A stretch of 64,000 bases of DNA from Haematobia irritans (taxonomy: Eukaryota > Arthropoda > Insecta > Diptera > Muscidae), in assembly GCF_050003625.1 (NCBI RefSeq), contig NC_134398.1, positions 80,074,003 to 80,138,002 of the forward strand. Reading direction: 5' to 3'. Of this stretch, positions 24,466-36,735 are shown piece after piece. A program made the position numbers and the translations under genes. The notes beneath the pieces were generated by a model. The model had not been told where the DNA came from. It saw nothing but the letters and a program-made list of their open reading frames with translations, and did not search any database. How positions within the stretch are numbered: the stretch's first letter is position 1; each line of letters opens with the position of its first letter.

Positions 24466-25161
24466 CCTAGGTACCTAGGCACTATGGGATAATAGGAAAT
24501 GAGGAAGCGGATGTGCTGGCTAAGGAGGATGCTCGTGGAACGAACAACGTCCTAGCGGACGTTTTTCCTCCATTATCTTCTTATCATTACAGGATAGAGG
24601 TTAAATATGATGACCAATGGCGAAGACGCTGGGTCTCTTCGGATGGTTGCGAGCACACCAAGTTGATATGGGATGAAAAGAAACGTAGGAACTGTGAAAT
24701 TTTGTTGTCGATGAACAGAGAGGAATTACGGCCATTGATTGGTATCATAACAGGACACAACACACTTGGGAAACACATGGTAAGAATAGGACTTAAAGAC
24801 GATGATATCTGTAGATGGTGCCTGGACCCGGAAGTTACGGAGGACTCGTACCACTTCCTGTGTCAGTGCCCAGCTTTATCCTTTAGAAGAAACAAGATAC
24901 TGGGCTCCTTTTTCTTTCAGACTCTCACTGATCTACGGGAGTGCAGCTTAAGAAACATACTTGCCTTCATCAGGGCCTCCGGTTGGTCATTCTGAGATTT
25001 TTTTCAAAGAGAACGAGCAGATAGAAGTTTCTGGGACAAAGCGGCCGCCTCGGAAGAAGAAAGATTGAAAAATCACATCGAGGGATCACAATGGACCTAT
25101 ACTGGTCTAAGTGGGCATCAATACAAGACATTGATGTCACCCTCTACAACCTAACCTAACC
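24466..25161 (+). mobile_element. 5'-truncated non-LTR retrotransposon (LINE)
   Basis: Flanked by a perfect 13-bp direct repeat TATACCCAGCGAA (24453-24465 and 25162-25174). The 3' end is ACCTAACCTAACC. The uninterrupted host sequence can be seen in inverse orientation near 54040-54060. Only the last ~0.7 kb of the LINE is present, as expected for target-primed reverse transcription. Confidence 0.9.
24468..24995 (+). pseudogene. LINE ORF2 C-terminus: RNase H end and CCHC-type region
   Basis: The frame enters with VPRHYGIIGNEEADVLAKE, matching the end of a retrotransposon RNase H domain (GNExADxLA). It continues through RPLIGIITGHNTLGKHMVRI to a zinc-binding CRWCLDPEVTEDSYHFLCQC, the usual tail of I/R1/LOA-type LINE proteins. 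Endonuclease and reverse transcriptase are missing because of 5' truncation. There is no ATG in the original frame at this point; the remaining ~176 codons end at a stop at 24993-24995. Confidence 0.8.
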
Positions 25162-25689
25162 TATACCCAGCGAAGAAATCAGTATTAGTAAAATTCCATG
25201 CCTTATTCTAGTTCATGAACTATTCCTAACTGCTTTCAGTTTAGGATTTTTTACTGAAGCAAGTAAATTTTATTATTTTAAACAAAAATTTAATTCAATG
25301 AAAATAAATTGGCTAAACTAAATTGATAAACATTTTTCCTTTAGTTCCGACGGCACTTTTTCTGTGTGTATGAAAATATTTAAATTTTGCAAAAACTTTG
25401 TTATTGTTAATAAGAAATTAATATAAATTAGTTAATAGATGAACCGAAAAAGTCATTCTAGTAGAAAAGAAAAGACTGGTTTTAGGTTTAAGAATTTAGG
25501 GAATATCTCTTTGAACGAATCTTTTAAGAGATAATTACTTTGTGTTCAAAAAGCCCTAAAGAAAAGAAGTTCTGCGATAACACGTGGAAAACCAAGCAAG
25601 ACACTTAGAAAAACATATAATATTTTTATCACTCTCCCAAAAAAGACCCTTTCAAATCATCCAGACAAGTGCCGCAAAGAAGGCACTTC

Positions 25690-26022
<333 letters not shown>

Positions 26023-26245
26023 ATGTACAATGTACTTATTATTTTGTCCATTCATTTTTGACTCTTACTTTGCCTTATTTGGATTAGCTCTTTATTTCAC
26101 TTGTCTTTTCCAGAATATTATTTACTTTTAAGTTAAATGTATGTCATTAATATGAATTATATGCTTTTCAATAAATATATTTCTTAAATTTATCATGGAA
26201 CATAAAAAAATCTACTGTAGTTATTAATTTGACTACATGTGTACG

Positions 26246-26639
26246 AGTATATAGCCCCCATATGAACCGACCCCCATGGATCCTCTTGTAAGAGCAAATT
26301 TCATCCAATCCAGTTGAAATTTAATACGAGATGTCAGTATATGATTTCTACTAATCATGCAAAAATTGGTCCATATCGGTTCATAATTATATGTAGCCCT
26401 CAAAAAAATCGCCCTCAAATTTGACTTCATAATTGTTTATTGACTTTTCTATATAAAGCTACTAAGAACTTATGTGGCTTATATAAGTGTTTAATCTGTC
26501 TTTTCTAACATAAACTCCATATGGACTAGCTTAAATCCTGCCTTCGCAACTCTCAGCACAACCCAAGTAATTCGATTGTGGAGGACAGTCTTTAGTAGAA
26601 ATTTTGCCTGGCCGAACTTACGGCCGGGTATACTTGTTT
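26246..26639 (+). repeat. Family D repeat, short copy
   Basis: Starts in a tandem unit (TATAGCCCCCATATGAACCG) and ends with the D terminus GGCCGAACTTACGGCCGGGTA. The (GTCY)n block is missing. Confidence 0.65.
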
Positions 26640-27785
26640 TCAATATTTATGCCTAACCACATCTCATTGCAATTGACATTACCAGGAGTAAATCTGTCAT
26701 TACACGTTGCATTAAAATACTTCTCGGTAATTTTCGAATTGTTATTCTCACATTTTTAGGCAGTTGTAGTTAACGAATTAATTAAATAGAATAAATGATC
26801 GTACCATTAGGTATAATTATTCACATAATTGAGCACTTGCATAAAAAATCAAAAAGAATATGTAATGTAACGGTACTTCTAAAGATTTTTCCGTTAAGAA
26901 ATTTTTATCACAAATATTTCATAATAATTGTGTTTAATGACATTATGATAAGTGGTTCAAAATTGGCGCAGAAGTGATGAATTTAACATGGGCTTCAACA
27001 GCCGTTGCACTGAATTATTTCTTGTAATTAAACTTGTAGTTATACATCTTTTTCGTTACTATCTCCGTCGCCATCTTTATCTACATGTAATGTCTATTGG
27101 GTACCTTGAGTCGATGATTTAATTTACTTCGAACCAATTTATTGCATTTGACAATCTGGTCACTCTAATAGTCTCCCAACCAAAATCAAATATACAATAA
27201 TTGTTCAAAATGTAACACCAACAACTGTCGAAATAAAGACTCGAGTGTAAATAGTCAATGGCGGAACAATGAGGAAATCTAAACAATCAACACCTCCCCT
27301 CCGTAAATGTACATTGATTGTGTACAAATCTCCCTATAGAGTACCATTTACTACACAGGCTGCGGTTGTGGCCAGCCACGGTACACCCACCATACCTTCA
27401 GGGGTTGCTCATATTCGCATCTCATATTCTATCACAGATTGTTTATTGGAATTGAAAGAACTTCACCCTCAATTGTTCTTTCGATGGGAATATCCCAGCT
27501 TCTTATTTCGTTTATCCGAACAACTCAATAATAATTTTACAAGCAATCAGATGAAGATAGGGGTTCTATTGTTCCTTCCACGACACTTATGAATGCAATT
27601 GTCCTGTGTATGGAAGAGATGTGGTTGTTTTGCACATGCATTTCACCCCTCCTTCCACAATTAGAAATGAAGAAATTATTGATATTGTCTTTGTATATTT
27701 CCATCTCAAATGTTCAATGATCCATTTGGGAATTGATAAAGTGTAGGGCTTTTATGATATTTTTGTAAGAAAAGAGCAAATGCGG
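26640..27785. other. No recognisable gene
   Basis: No repeat words shared with other parts of the window. A 107-codon frame at 27269-27592 has more balanced composition than its surroundings, but no recognisable domain, no signal peptide and no supporting splice structure. It is not called. Confidence 0.4.
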
Positions 27786-28732
27786 CACTGGAAAAAATCT
27801 TTAGTTAAACTAACGCTAATTTTAACTTATTTTTATTGCAGTAAAAATATTTGTTTTTGGTTAAATTTTGTTATTTTTTGAGAAATATTCCATTTAAATC
27901 TTCTTTCTTTCAAGTATGTCTAAGAAATTTCCAAAGGTAAGTTTATACATAGTCTGCCTCAACATCGAACTCGAAATCGTTGACAGATACGAGACATAAG
28001 AAAAATTTAATGAACCATGCGTGAGTATAGATAGAGTGGCGCTGAAAATCGATCGCGTGATTGGGAGAGTTCATGTTCTGCATTTATTATGGACCATGCC
28101 ACTTATACACCGAAAGAAAAAGCGTTCGTCACATTGACGATTCAGTTTCATCAATGCGTTTTCGTCTATGCGATGAACATTTTCGTCCATGTGAGTATTT
28201 CGGCAGTCCACGTGAATAAATATATCATCAAAGTCAATTTTTTTCTTTTCATAGTTCGTCACATTGACGATCTTGTTTCGTCTACGAGACGAAATTATTT
28301 TCGTCCCGATTCAGCGAAAGTTAACCAAAATTAACATTTCATTTAAATTTATTTCGTTTATATGATGTCCCATTATATGAATTCTACATTTTAATATAAG
28401 TTGGACAAAAGTTTTAAGTGTTTTATTTCCATGATGTATCAAGGATGCTGGTTTTCGTCAATGCGAAACACACTTTTCTCTGAAATATGTGAAAAAATCT
28501 CAATATTAAATAAAATATAAAACGATATACGGTATATATAGTGTATGGATGATTGTATGATTCATCACCTGGACGTAATATAGTGACCTATGGGATGTCA
28601 ATATGTTCATCACAGCGATGAATTACAATTCATCGCCATGACGAAAAATTCATCACCGGGATGAAATGTTGCGTTAACTCATTTTCGACGAAAAATTCGT
28701 CACCGGAACGTTCTCATGAACGTATTTCAGTG
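27786..28732. mobile_element. TIR element with GACGA/TCGTC palindromic words
   Basis: Left end CACTGGAAAAAATCTTTAG followed by TTAAACTAACGCTAATTTTA, like family F (44501). Right end ..ATTTCAGTG then TA. From 28120 the sequence is full of CGTCACATTGACGA, TTTCGTC and ATGACGAAAAATTCATC words. The boundaries are less certain than for the other copies because the left flank is GG. Confidence 0.45.
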
Positions 28733-28774
28733 TATTTCCGATGATGATGATAATGTGATGGTGCAACTAAACAC

Positions 28775-29858
28775 ACACAAAAATAATTTTTGGATTCAAT
28801 CACGAAATTAATTGAACCAATTAATTATACCCTCCACCATAGGATGAGGGTATATTAACTTTGTCTTTCCGTTTGTAACACATCGAAATATTCGTCTAAG
28901 ACCCCATAAAGTATATATTTTCTGAGTCGTGGTGAAATTCTGAGTCGATCTAGCGATGTCCGTCCGTCTGTTGAAACCCCATATAACCCGACCCCCAGAT
29001 CAGCCTTGCGGAGCCTCTTAGGGAAGTAATTTCATCCTCTAACAACCATGCAAAAATATCGGTCCATAATTATATGTAGCCCCCATATAAACCGATCCCC
29101 AGATTGGACCTTCGGTGCCTCTTGGAGGAGCAAATATCATTCTATTCGGTTTTTGTACGTTATATTAGTATATGGCCACTAATAACCATCAAAAATTGGT
29201 CCATATCGGCCCATAATTATATATAGGCCCCATATAAACCGATCCCAGATTTGGAGGAGACAGTTTCATCCGATTCAGTTAAAATTCGGTACGTTGTGTT
29301 TGCATATGGCCTCCAAAAACCATGATCCTGCTACAATTGTGTACTAATCACGCAAAAATTGGTCCATATCAGTTCATATAAACTGACCCTCATGTTCCAC
29401 TTCTGGCTTTCTAATTACCGTGCAAAAATTGGTACATATCGGTTCGTAATTCTTTTTAGTTTCCCCTGTCCCGGTAAATAACTGAATTATATATTTAATC
29501 TGCCTTTTTTGTCTAACATATACTCCCTAAGGACTAACTTTTTTTAAGTTGATTTTAAGAAGGTTTAAGATAACTTGCCATCGGCAAGTGTTACCACTAC
29601 TCAAGCAATTCGATTTTGTATTACAGCCTTTGGTAGAAGCTTCTATGGTGGAGGGATATAAGATTCGGCATGGCCGAACTTACGGCCGTATATACCTGTC
29701 TTTAATTGAAATGTCTTCAATCACAGAAATTATTGTATCATTCACCAAAGTCAATTAAAAAATTAATTGATAAAAATATTGAATCAATAAAATATTATTG
29801 AAAATTCAATCAAAATTTTAATTGAAAATATATTGGTGAACATTTTTTATGTGTACAA
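28775..29858. mobile_element. Small AT-rich TIR element split by a D repeat
   Basis: Left ACACACAAAAATAATTTTTGG and right (inverted) GTACACATAAAAAATG, with AATTGATTCAAT words inside as at 340-530. A family D copy occupies 28826-29702. Confidence 0.45.
28826..29702 (+). repeat. Family D repeat, nearly complete copy
   Basis: TATACCCTCCACCATAGG start, GACCCCATAAAGTATATATT, TCCGTCCGTCTG, tandem units with AGCCCCCATATAAACCG, and the terminus GGCATGGCCGAACTTACGGCC. The units are more diverged than in the 45717 copy. Confidence 0.7.
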
Positions 29859-29861
29859 ATA

Positions 29862-30480
29862 CACAGAAAGAAAGTGTCTTGTAAATTTAAGGACCATTTT
29901 AACTTTCACATAGTTCAACAAATTTACTGTAATATAGTTCAATTTTCGTAACCACAACGAAAATTAACTTAGCTAAAGGAAAACTTATAAAAATTCAGTA
30001 AATGTTTTTTTAGTTCACTAACTACGAAATGGGAAGGATTTTTCCTTAAATAAATTTCCAACACAGTAGTTAATGCATCGTTGATTCTATTATAAAAAAC
30101 ATGGGCAATATAAAAATATTACTACGAAATGCGGACAATTTACTAAGAAAAAATTGTGTATGGAAAAATATGTTTGTAGTAAAAATTAACTTAACGACAT
30201 TACCGATTCGTATGATGGCTACCTACAGATTATTTCCCTTTTTATTATATGTTGGAGTGTTTTTCCCCACATTGAAAATTTTAGATAAAGTAGAATAAAA
30301 AGTAGTTAATATAATCCTTGACGTGTGCATATCATTTTTTATAGATTCCTCATAAATTTGGTATATACTTTACCTTAACTTATAGATAGAATTCCAACTA
30401 ATCAATAAACGTACTACTGGAAAATGAAGTGAGAAGAGAGTAATGAAATCATTGCATCATGTGAGGGAGTTTTTTTATGG
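29862..30480. mobile_element. Probable TIR element fragment (CACAG type)
   Basis: Begins TA/CACAGAAAGAAAGTGTCTTG, resembling the inverted right end of family C. A matching opposite end is not clear before the E repeat at 30496. A 65-codon frame at 30101-30298 has no recognisable features. Confidence 0.35.
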
Positions 30481-30495
30481 CGATTTCGATTGGTA

Positions 30496-31682
30496 AACAA
30501 GTAAGGAAAGTCTAAAGTCGGGCGGGGCCGACTATATTATACCCTGCACCACTTTGTAGATCTAAATTTTCGATACCATATCACATCCGTCAAATGTGTT
30601 GGGTGCTATATATAAAGGTTTGTCCCAAATACATACATTTAAATATCATTCGATTTGGACAGAATTTGATAGACTTTTACAAAATCTATAGACTCAAAAT
30701 TTAAGTTGGCTAATGCACACAATTTTAGTAAAAAAATATGAGAAACATTTAAATTTGAAGCAATTTTAAGGAAACTTCGCAAAAGTTTATTTATGATTCG
30801 CTCTATATATATGTATTAGAAGTTTAGGAAAATTAGAATCATTTTTACAACTTTTCGACTAAGAAGTGGCGATTTTACAAGGAAAATGTTGCTATTTTGA
30901 CCATTTTTGTCTAAATCAGAAAAACATATATATGGGAGCTATATCTAAATCTGAACCGATTTCAATCAAATTTAGCACACATGACTATACTACCAATTGT
31001 ACTCCTTGTGCAAAATTTCAACCAAATTTGGGCAAAAATATGGATCTGGGGCCATATAAGTCCATATCGGGCGAAAGATATATATGGGAGCTATATCTAA
31101 ATCTGAATCGATTTCAATCAAATTTTGCACACTTGACTATACTACTAATTGTACTCCTAGTGCAAAATTTCAACCAAATTTGGGCAAAAATATGGATCTG
31201 GGGCCATATAAGTCCATATCGGGCGAAAGATATATATGGGAGCTATATCTAAATCTGAGCCGATATAAATCAAATTTTGCACACTTGACTATACGACTAA
31301 GTGTTATGTTTGTACAAAATTTCAAGCAAATCGGTATAAAACTCTGGCTGCTGGGTCCATATTAGTGCATATCGGGCGAAAGATATATATGGGAGCTATA
31401 TCTAAATCTGAACCGATTTCTTCCAAAATCAATAGGGTTCTATTCTGACCCAAATTAGGAACATGTGCCAAATTTGAAGGCGATTGGACTTAAATTGCGA
31501 CCTAGACTTTGATCACAAAAATGTGTTCACAGACAGACGGACGGACAGACAGACGGACATGGTTATATCGACTCAGGGGCCCACCCTGAGCATTATTGCC
31601 AAAGTCGTCTCCTTCTGGGTGTTACAAACATATGCACTAACTTATAATACCCTGTTCCACAGTGTGGCGCAGGGTATAAAAA
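30496..31682 (+). repeat. Family E (GTCY)n repeat, copy 2
   Basis: Full start (AACAAGTAAGGAAAGTCTAA, CGGGCGGGGCCGACTATA), four tandem units with ATATATGGGAGCTATATC, the CAGACGGACGGACAGACAG tract, and the end GGCGCAGGGTATAAAA. This is the cleanest complete E copy and a good reference for the others. Frames spanning the units are not genes. Confidence 0.8.
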
Positions 31683-32104
31683 GGTGCAACATTCTCGAAA
31701 TTGTTTACAAAATATGAAGGGCACAGTTATAGCTTTTGGATCCTGTATCCCTCACAATATTATGAATTAACAACAATTTTGGAATTGCACTATCATTTGA
31801 GTGAAAATACAATGACGAAAAAAGTAGTGTAACACCAAGGCAACATATTTGTTGCGAAACGAAAACGCCCTTAGAGACATTTTGTGTATATCTCGTATGA
31901 TTGTTTGTGTTTGCTATTGCGTCATTTATGATGTTGTTGGTTGTTTTGATTCTAGAGACAAATGAATGTTCCTTGTGTGTTGTTGGTATCTTTTGTGGTG
32001 AGAGTTGTTTTCTTGCAATCGCGAGATCAGAAAGGGATCGTGTGTGTGTATGGAGTTGTTTTTCTTTACGGCAGGTATGTATCCTTTATCAAAGACAATA
32101 AACT
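31683..32104. other. No gene seen
   Basis: GT-rich stretch (GTGTGTGTATGGAG near 32040) without a family match or a credible ORF. Confidence 0.4.
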
Positions 32105-32509
32105 TGAATTTTTGGGTATTGCCCAAACATTTATATATTTGATTTCTTCCAATATATAATATGTTTGAAAGCATATTGGTCTAAACAATATAATATGTTT
32201 GGGTAGTCTAAGTTCCCAACATTATGTATTTTTCCATCCAAATTCAATAATGTTGTCTTCCAAAAAACTATATGTTATTATGTGAACATATAATATGTTT
32301 GGAGGCATTTTGGACCCAAAAATATTATATGCTGAGAAGAATTTTCTCCCAAAGAATATTGTGCTCAAAATTTTTTTTCTGCCTAATTGTATATTCCCTC
32401 ACATTTTTCTCACTTCCACGAGTTTTTTAGTTCTTAGCACCTTTTTCTGTAATACAAACATTGTAGAAGAAATTATTCAATTTTATAATTTTTTTAAATT
32501 GTACCTTTT

Positions 32510-32579
32510 GCCGGATGGGGATTCGAACAGCGAACCACACAGTTTGTAAGCCAGCACACTATCCACTGGGCTACGTAGC
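32510..32579 (-). repeat. tRNA-like module, minus strand
   Basis: On the minus strand TAGCCCAGTGG (A-box-like) and GTTCGAATCCC (B box), followed by CATCCGGC. Nearly the same module occurs at 1136-1206. Confidence 0.55.
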
Positions 32580-32705
32580 TGTTATGATCATCAAGAGATA
32601 ATTATCGTTATAAGTTATATTTATATAGCATAGCTTGCGGCGCCCACGAGCCGATGCAAACATAACATTGTTTAAGAACTTAACATTGTTAAACATACAT
32701 TTGTT

Positions 32706-32778
32706 GACGACGTGGATCAGTGGTTGGTACGTCCGCCTTGCAAGCCAAGGATCCTGGGTTCGATCCCTGCTTCGGCCG
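32706..32778 (+). repeat. tRNA-like module, plus strand
   Basis: TGGATCAGTGGTTGG (A-box-like), CTTGCAAGCCAAGG and GGGTTCGATCCC (B box). It points away from the module at 32510-32579, with about 125 bp between them. Confidence 0.55.
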
Positions 32779-33299
32779 AAACCAATTTTTTATTTTTTTT
32801 TTACATATATTTTTTTACATATATTCCAGATACGTTCGGAATATCCCGAAAAAGTGTTCAACATTACATACTACAATATTAAATTTTTACTACGAAACTG
32901 TAAAGTGTGTCTTATAAAAGACTTAAAGTCAGAAAAGAACAGTGTTTGATATAAACGAAATGGACTGAGTTCAAATCATATATTATTTTTTTATTTCAAA
33001 AATAAAAATTTTGGAACAAAAGAAAGTTTTTGTATACAAGTTTAAGATTTTCGAAGAAATTCAAAAATTCGTACAAAAGAAGAACGTGAAGTCGAGTATA
33101 TATATAAATATTTTTCCATCGAATCCTAAGGTTAACGATAACCATTCAAAAGCACATTATATTTATATTCTAAACAGTAATTTTACAACCATCACATACA
33201 TTTATTTTGGTGTGAACAATTGTTTGCTGGCATGTAGTACCATTAATTTAGAAATACAAATAAATATGAATTTGTATTAACGAATAATTTTGTACTTAA

Positions 33300-33676
33300 T
33301 TTAATTCTTAAGGACGGTATAAAGTTGGCATTATCGCGTTAAAATGGTCATGTTTACCCTTTTCCTTTTCTTTAATAATTTATTTTAAAGAAAATAAACT
33401 TATTCAATTGTTGCTTTGGATCTTCCCCCATCATGTTATAATACAATTTACCGGAAAAAGTTATAATGTTATTCTGGTTTCGAGTTTATAGCATATGAAA
33501 AAAGCTGGAAAAGCGAAAAATTAAAATTTGCTTCATAGAGTCAAATACGCAAATCCCACATTTAAAAGAGAATTGTGTCTTAAAAGTATCCTTACTTGAA
33601 TTCTCCGCTTCATTGGCTCGGAATCAATACCAAAATTGTTAAAGTAGAAACACAAAACTCATGCTCTTTTTTTCAA
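33300..33676. repeat. Family A MITE, right-part fragment
   Basis: AAAAGAGAATTGTGTCTTAAAAG and TTGGCTCGGAATCAATACC occur in the same order as in 33850-34503. There is no clean right end. Confidence 0.55.
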
Positions 33677-33849
33677 ATGTCTTTTCTCTTAGTTCCGAAA
33701 GAATTTTCTCTCCGAATACTCATTTTAATATTTTTACTTAAGCATATACAATTTTTGGCGAAGTCTTATCAGAGATGGTCTGTATTAAATGTAAATGTAG
33801 AAAAAGTAACAAAAGTCGCAAACTGAAAATACTTTAGTCACGTCAGTTA

Positions 33850-34503
33850 CACTGAAAAAAATATTGTCGTGAGGTCAAAGATTTCATGTCTTTAAAATAC
33901 GAATACAAATTTTGCTTAGCATAGAAGACGCATTTCTCTAAAATAAAGTTATTTTCCTTGTCCAAAAATCGATAAACTTTTCAATGAAGTCGTATTGTCC
34001 TTATAATTAAGTGATTTGACTTAAAAATGGGTATCTTAACATGAAAGAAAAAATTTATAGGCTAAGGTCAACTTGACTTTAATAATTCAGAAAAATTCTT
34101 TAAATTTAATGAAATTGTCTTTAAATTTGTCGTCTGTTTGCATCTTTACTACAAAGCAAAAAATCGTTCAAATGTAGGACAGTTTTTCAAAACTTTATTT
34201 TGAAGAAGTTTTTTACTTCAAACATAGCATAATTTCTACTGGAAGTCGAGTCCCAATTTGGAAAATAAAGTTGCCGTTAACTCGTTTTTGAAGGACTTTG
34301 ATAGCATATGAAGAAAAAAAGCTGAGAAAGCGAAAAATTAAAATTTGCTTCCTAGAAGCAAGTACACAAAACCTAAATTTAAAAGAGAATTGTGTCTTAA
34401 AAGTATCCTTACTTGTATTCTCCGCTTCTTTGGCTCGGAATCAATACCAAATTTTTCAAAGTAAAGACAAAATCTTTGGAACCGAGTATGCTTTTTTTCA
34501 GTG
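33850..34503. mobile_element. Family A MITE, complete copy (654 bp)
   Basis: Ends CACTGAAAAAAATATTGTCG and (inverted) CACTGAAAAAAAGCATACTC, with TA/TA flanks (33848-33849, 34504-34505). It is non-coding. A sister copy with the same ends lies at 55962-56618. Confidence 0.85.
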
Positions 34504-34509
34504 TAGGCA

Positions 34510-35157
<648 letters not shown>

Positions 35158-35159
35158 TT

Positions 35160-35176
35160 TGGTCCTAACGAACCGG
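35160..35176 (+). other. Candidate primer binding site
   Basis: TGGTCCTAACGAACCGG begins two bases after the LTR, as expected for a sequence complementary to a tRNA 3' end (CCA). I do not name the tRNA. Confidence 0.6.
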
Positions 35177-36735
35177 ATAAAGGATATTTGGGTACCGGTT
35201 ATAAAACATCGGCCGCAGAAATCATTTGTTTCACGTCACTTTGGATCGCCTCAGTAAATTTCGCTGTTCCAGGTTTGCATTTTATTCGCCGGTATGTATG
35301 TTGATACATTCTCTCCCTTTAAATAGTCTAACCTCGACAGTGAAAGGGCAAACAGAACAAACGGCATAAAATTCATACGTTGTTGAATATTTTTACTGAT
35401 TTCGTGGTGCTTGTGTTAAGAAAATTTTCACAACAATCTATTCGGAATAGCTTACAAAATCAGTAAAATATTAAAAATTTAATTTCCCGTTCGTGTATAG
35501 CGGTTGTTGAATAGCAAACGTGAGTGGTGAAATATTTAGAGTCCAAAGAACAACTACTCTAATCCCTTAAGTGTCCAAAAAACCACCTAAACTTTAGGGG
35601 TGTTGGAATTCAAAGTCAAATCTTACAAAAGTGATTCGTATATTCTAGAAAAATCCGAAGAAAAAAAAGAAAGAAAAAGCGAAATAAAGAATTAGGTATG
35701 CCACATGTTTCTATAGAGGTGTTAATATCAAGTGCGGCCTCGTATTATCATTGTGAAGGTCATCCATAAGAAATATTTCGGAAGAGTTACGTAATGCATT
35801 TGAAATAAAATAGCCCATCGGCAACAAAACCACGTTTTCCCGCGCAAATCTTATATTGAAATCGTTATCGATACATATGTTACAACAGAAAATGTGTATA
35901 CCCACAAATTATGTTATTGATGACGTCACCTCTATTCTGTGACGAACACATATATTTGGATATATCTCCATACGCTCACTCTTCATCTCTTCAACTCCCC
36001 AAAGTTCGGTATGTACAAGTCTATCTTTTTTCCTTTATGCGTTACAGTTATTCCAAAATTTTCAAGTTGATATATCATCTCTCTCGGAGAGCGAATTCGC
36101 CTCAATTCTTCTTCTTCTTAAACCATTTTCTGGTGACTACTCAAAACATTTTGCTATTCTTCCAGCAGATGCTAAGTGATAAACATTATTTGTTTGTGCT
36201 CTTTACATCCATTTTCTTTGAAGACAAAAATACGAAGTCCTGGAAATAATTTGAAAATTGTTTCTGTTTAACCACTATACAGAATTTCTATCGCTACGAG
36301 ATTGCAACATGAATATAAATTATTGATCAACAATAAGCTTCAGTTTTCATTACTCTTGTTCTTCCTTTTTTTACTGAAATTTTTACCGTTATAACTCAAA
36401 TACAATTTATGTTCATATTGGATATGCTTCTCTCATTACATCCATAGAAGTACACACCCAGAGAAAAAAAAAATCTGTAACCTTTTACCAAGCCTGAATA
36501 TTTGCCGACTTTTTATTTATAATTTTTGTGGTTTTCTCTGCAACTATACAATTACTTATAATCTGGGTTATTGTTCATCAGCAGTCATAGACGTATTTTA
36601 TGTTACACATTGTTGGCACGGTACACAATCCAAAGAATCCAAAAACCTATAGCCTCTATAGGCTAGATTCGCACATTTGGTCTCCTTTCTCAAAAAACCC
36701 AAGTCTTTTTGTTCTTTTCTTAATAATTAATTGCC
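35177..36735 (+). other. Long untranslated leader of the BEL element
   Basis: About 1.56 kb between primer site and Gag start without a recognisable coding region (a 112-codon frame at 35911-36249 has no known features). Other donor-like sites occur, e.g. CCG/GTATGT near 35290. It could hold packaging or translation signals. Confidence 0.6.

Larger units (their letters stand above)
24001..25368. mobile_element. Family B TIR element, copy with a LINE insertion
   Basis: Left end CACCCAGAAAAAAGTGACC; right end (inverted) CACACAGAAAAAGTGCCGTC; TA flanks (23999-24000, 25369-25370). Contents match 53847-55292 in inverse orientation but with a large internal part missing. A LINE is inserted at 24466-25161. 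Confidence 0.7.
32105..33110 (-). repeat. Family I/K repeat with the most complete tRNA-like pair
   Basis: ATATGTTTGG-type words at 32130-32350, a divergent tRNA-like pair at 32510-32778, then a core matching 10880-11160 in inverse orientation (GTGTTTGATATAAACGAAATGG near 32942). The ends are not clear. Confidence 0.55.

Noticed and set aside
27269..27592. 107-codon ORF in unique sequence
   Set aside because: Composition is slightly gene-like but no motif, no upstream promoter element or splice sites that extend it; could be chance.
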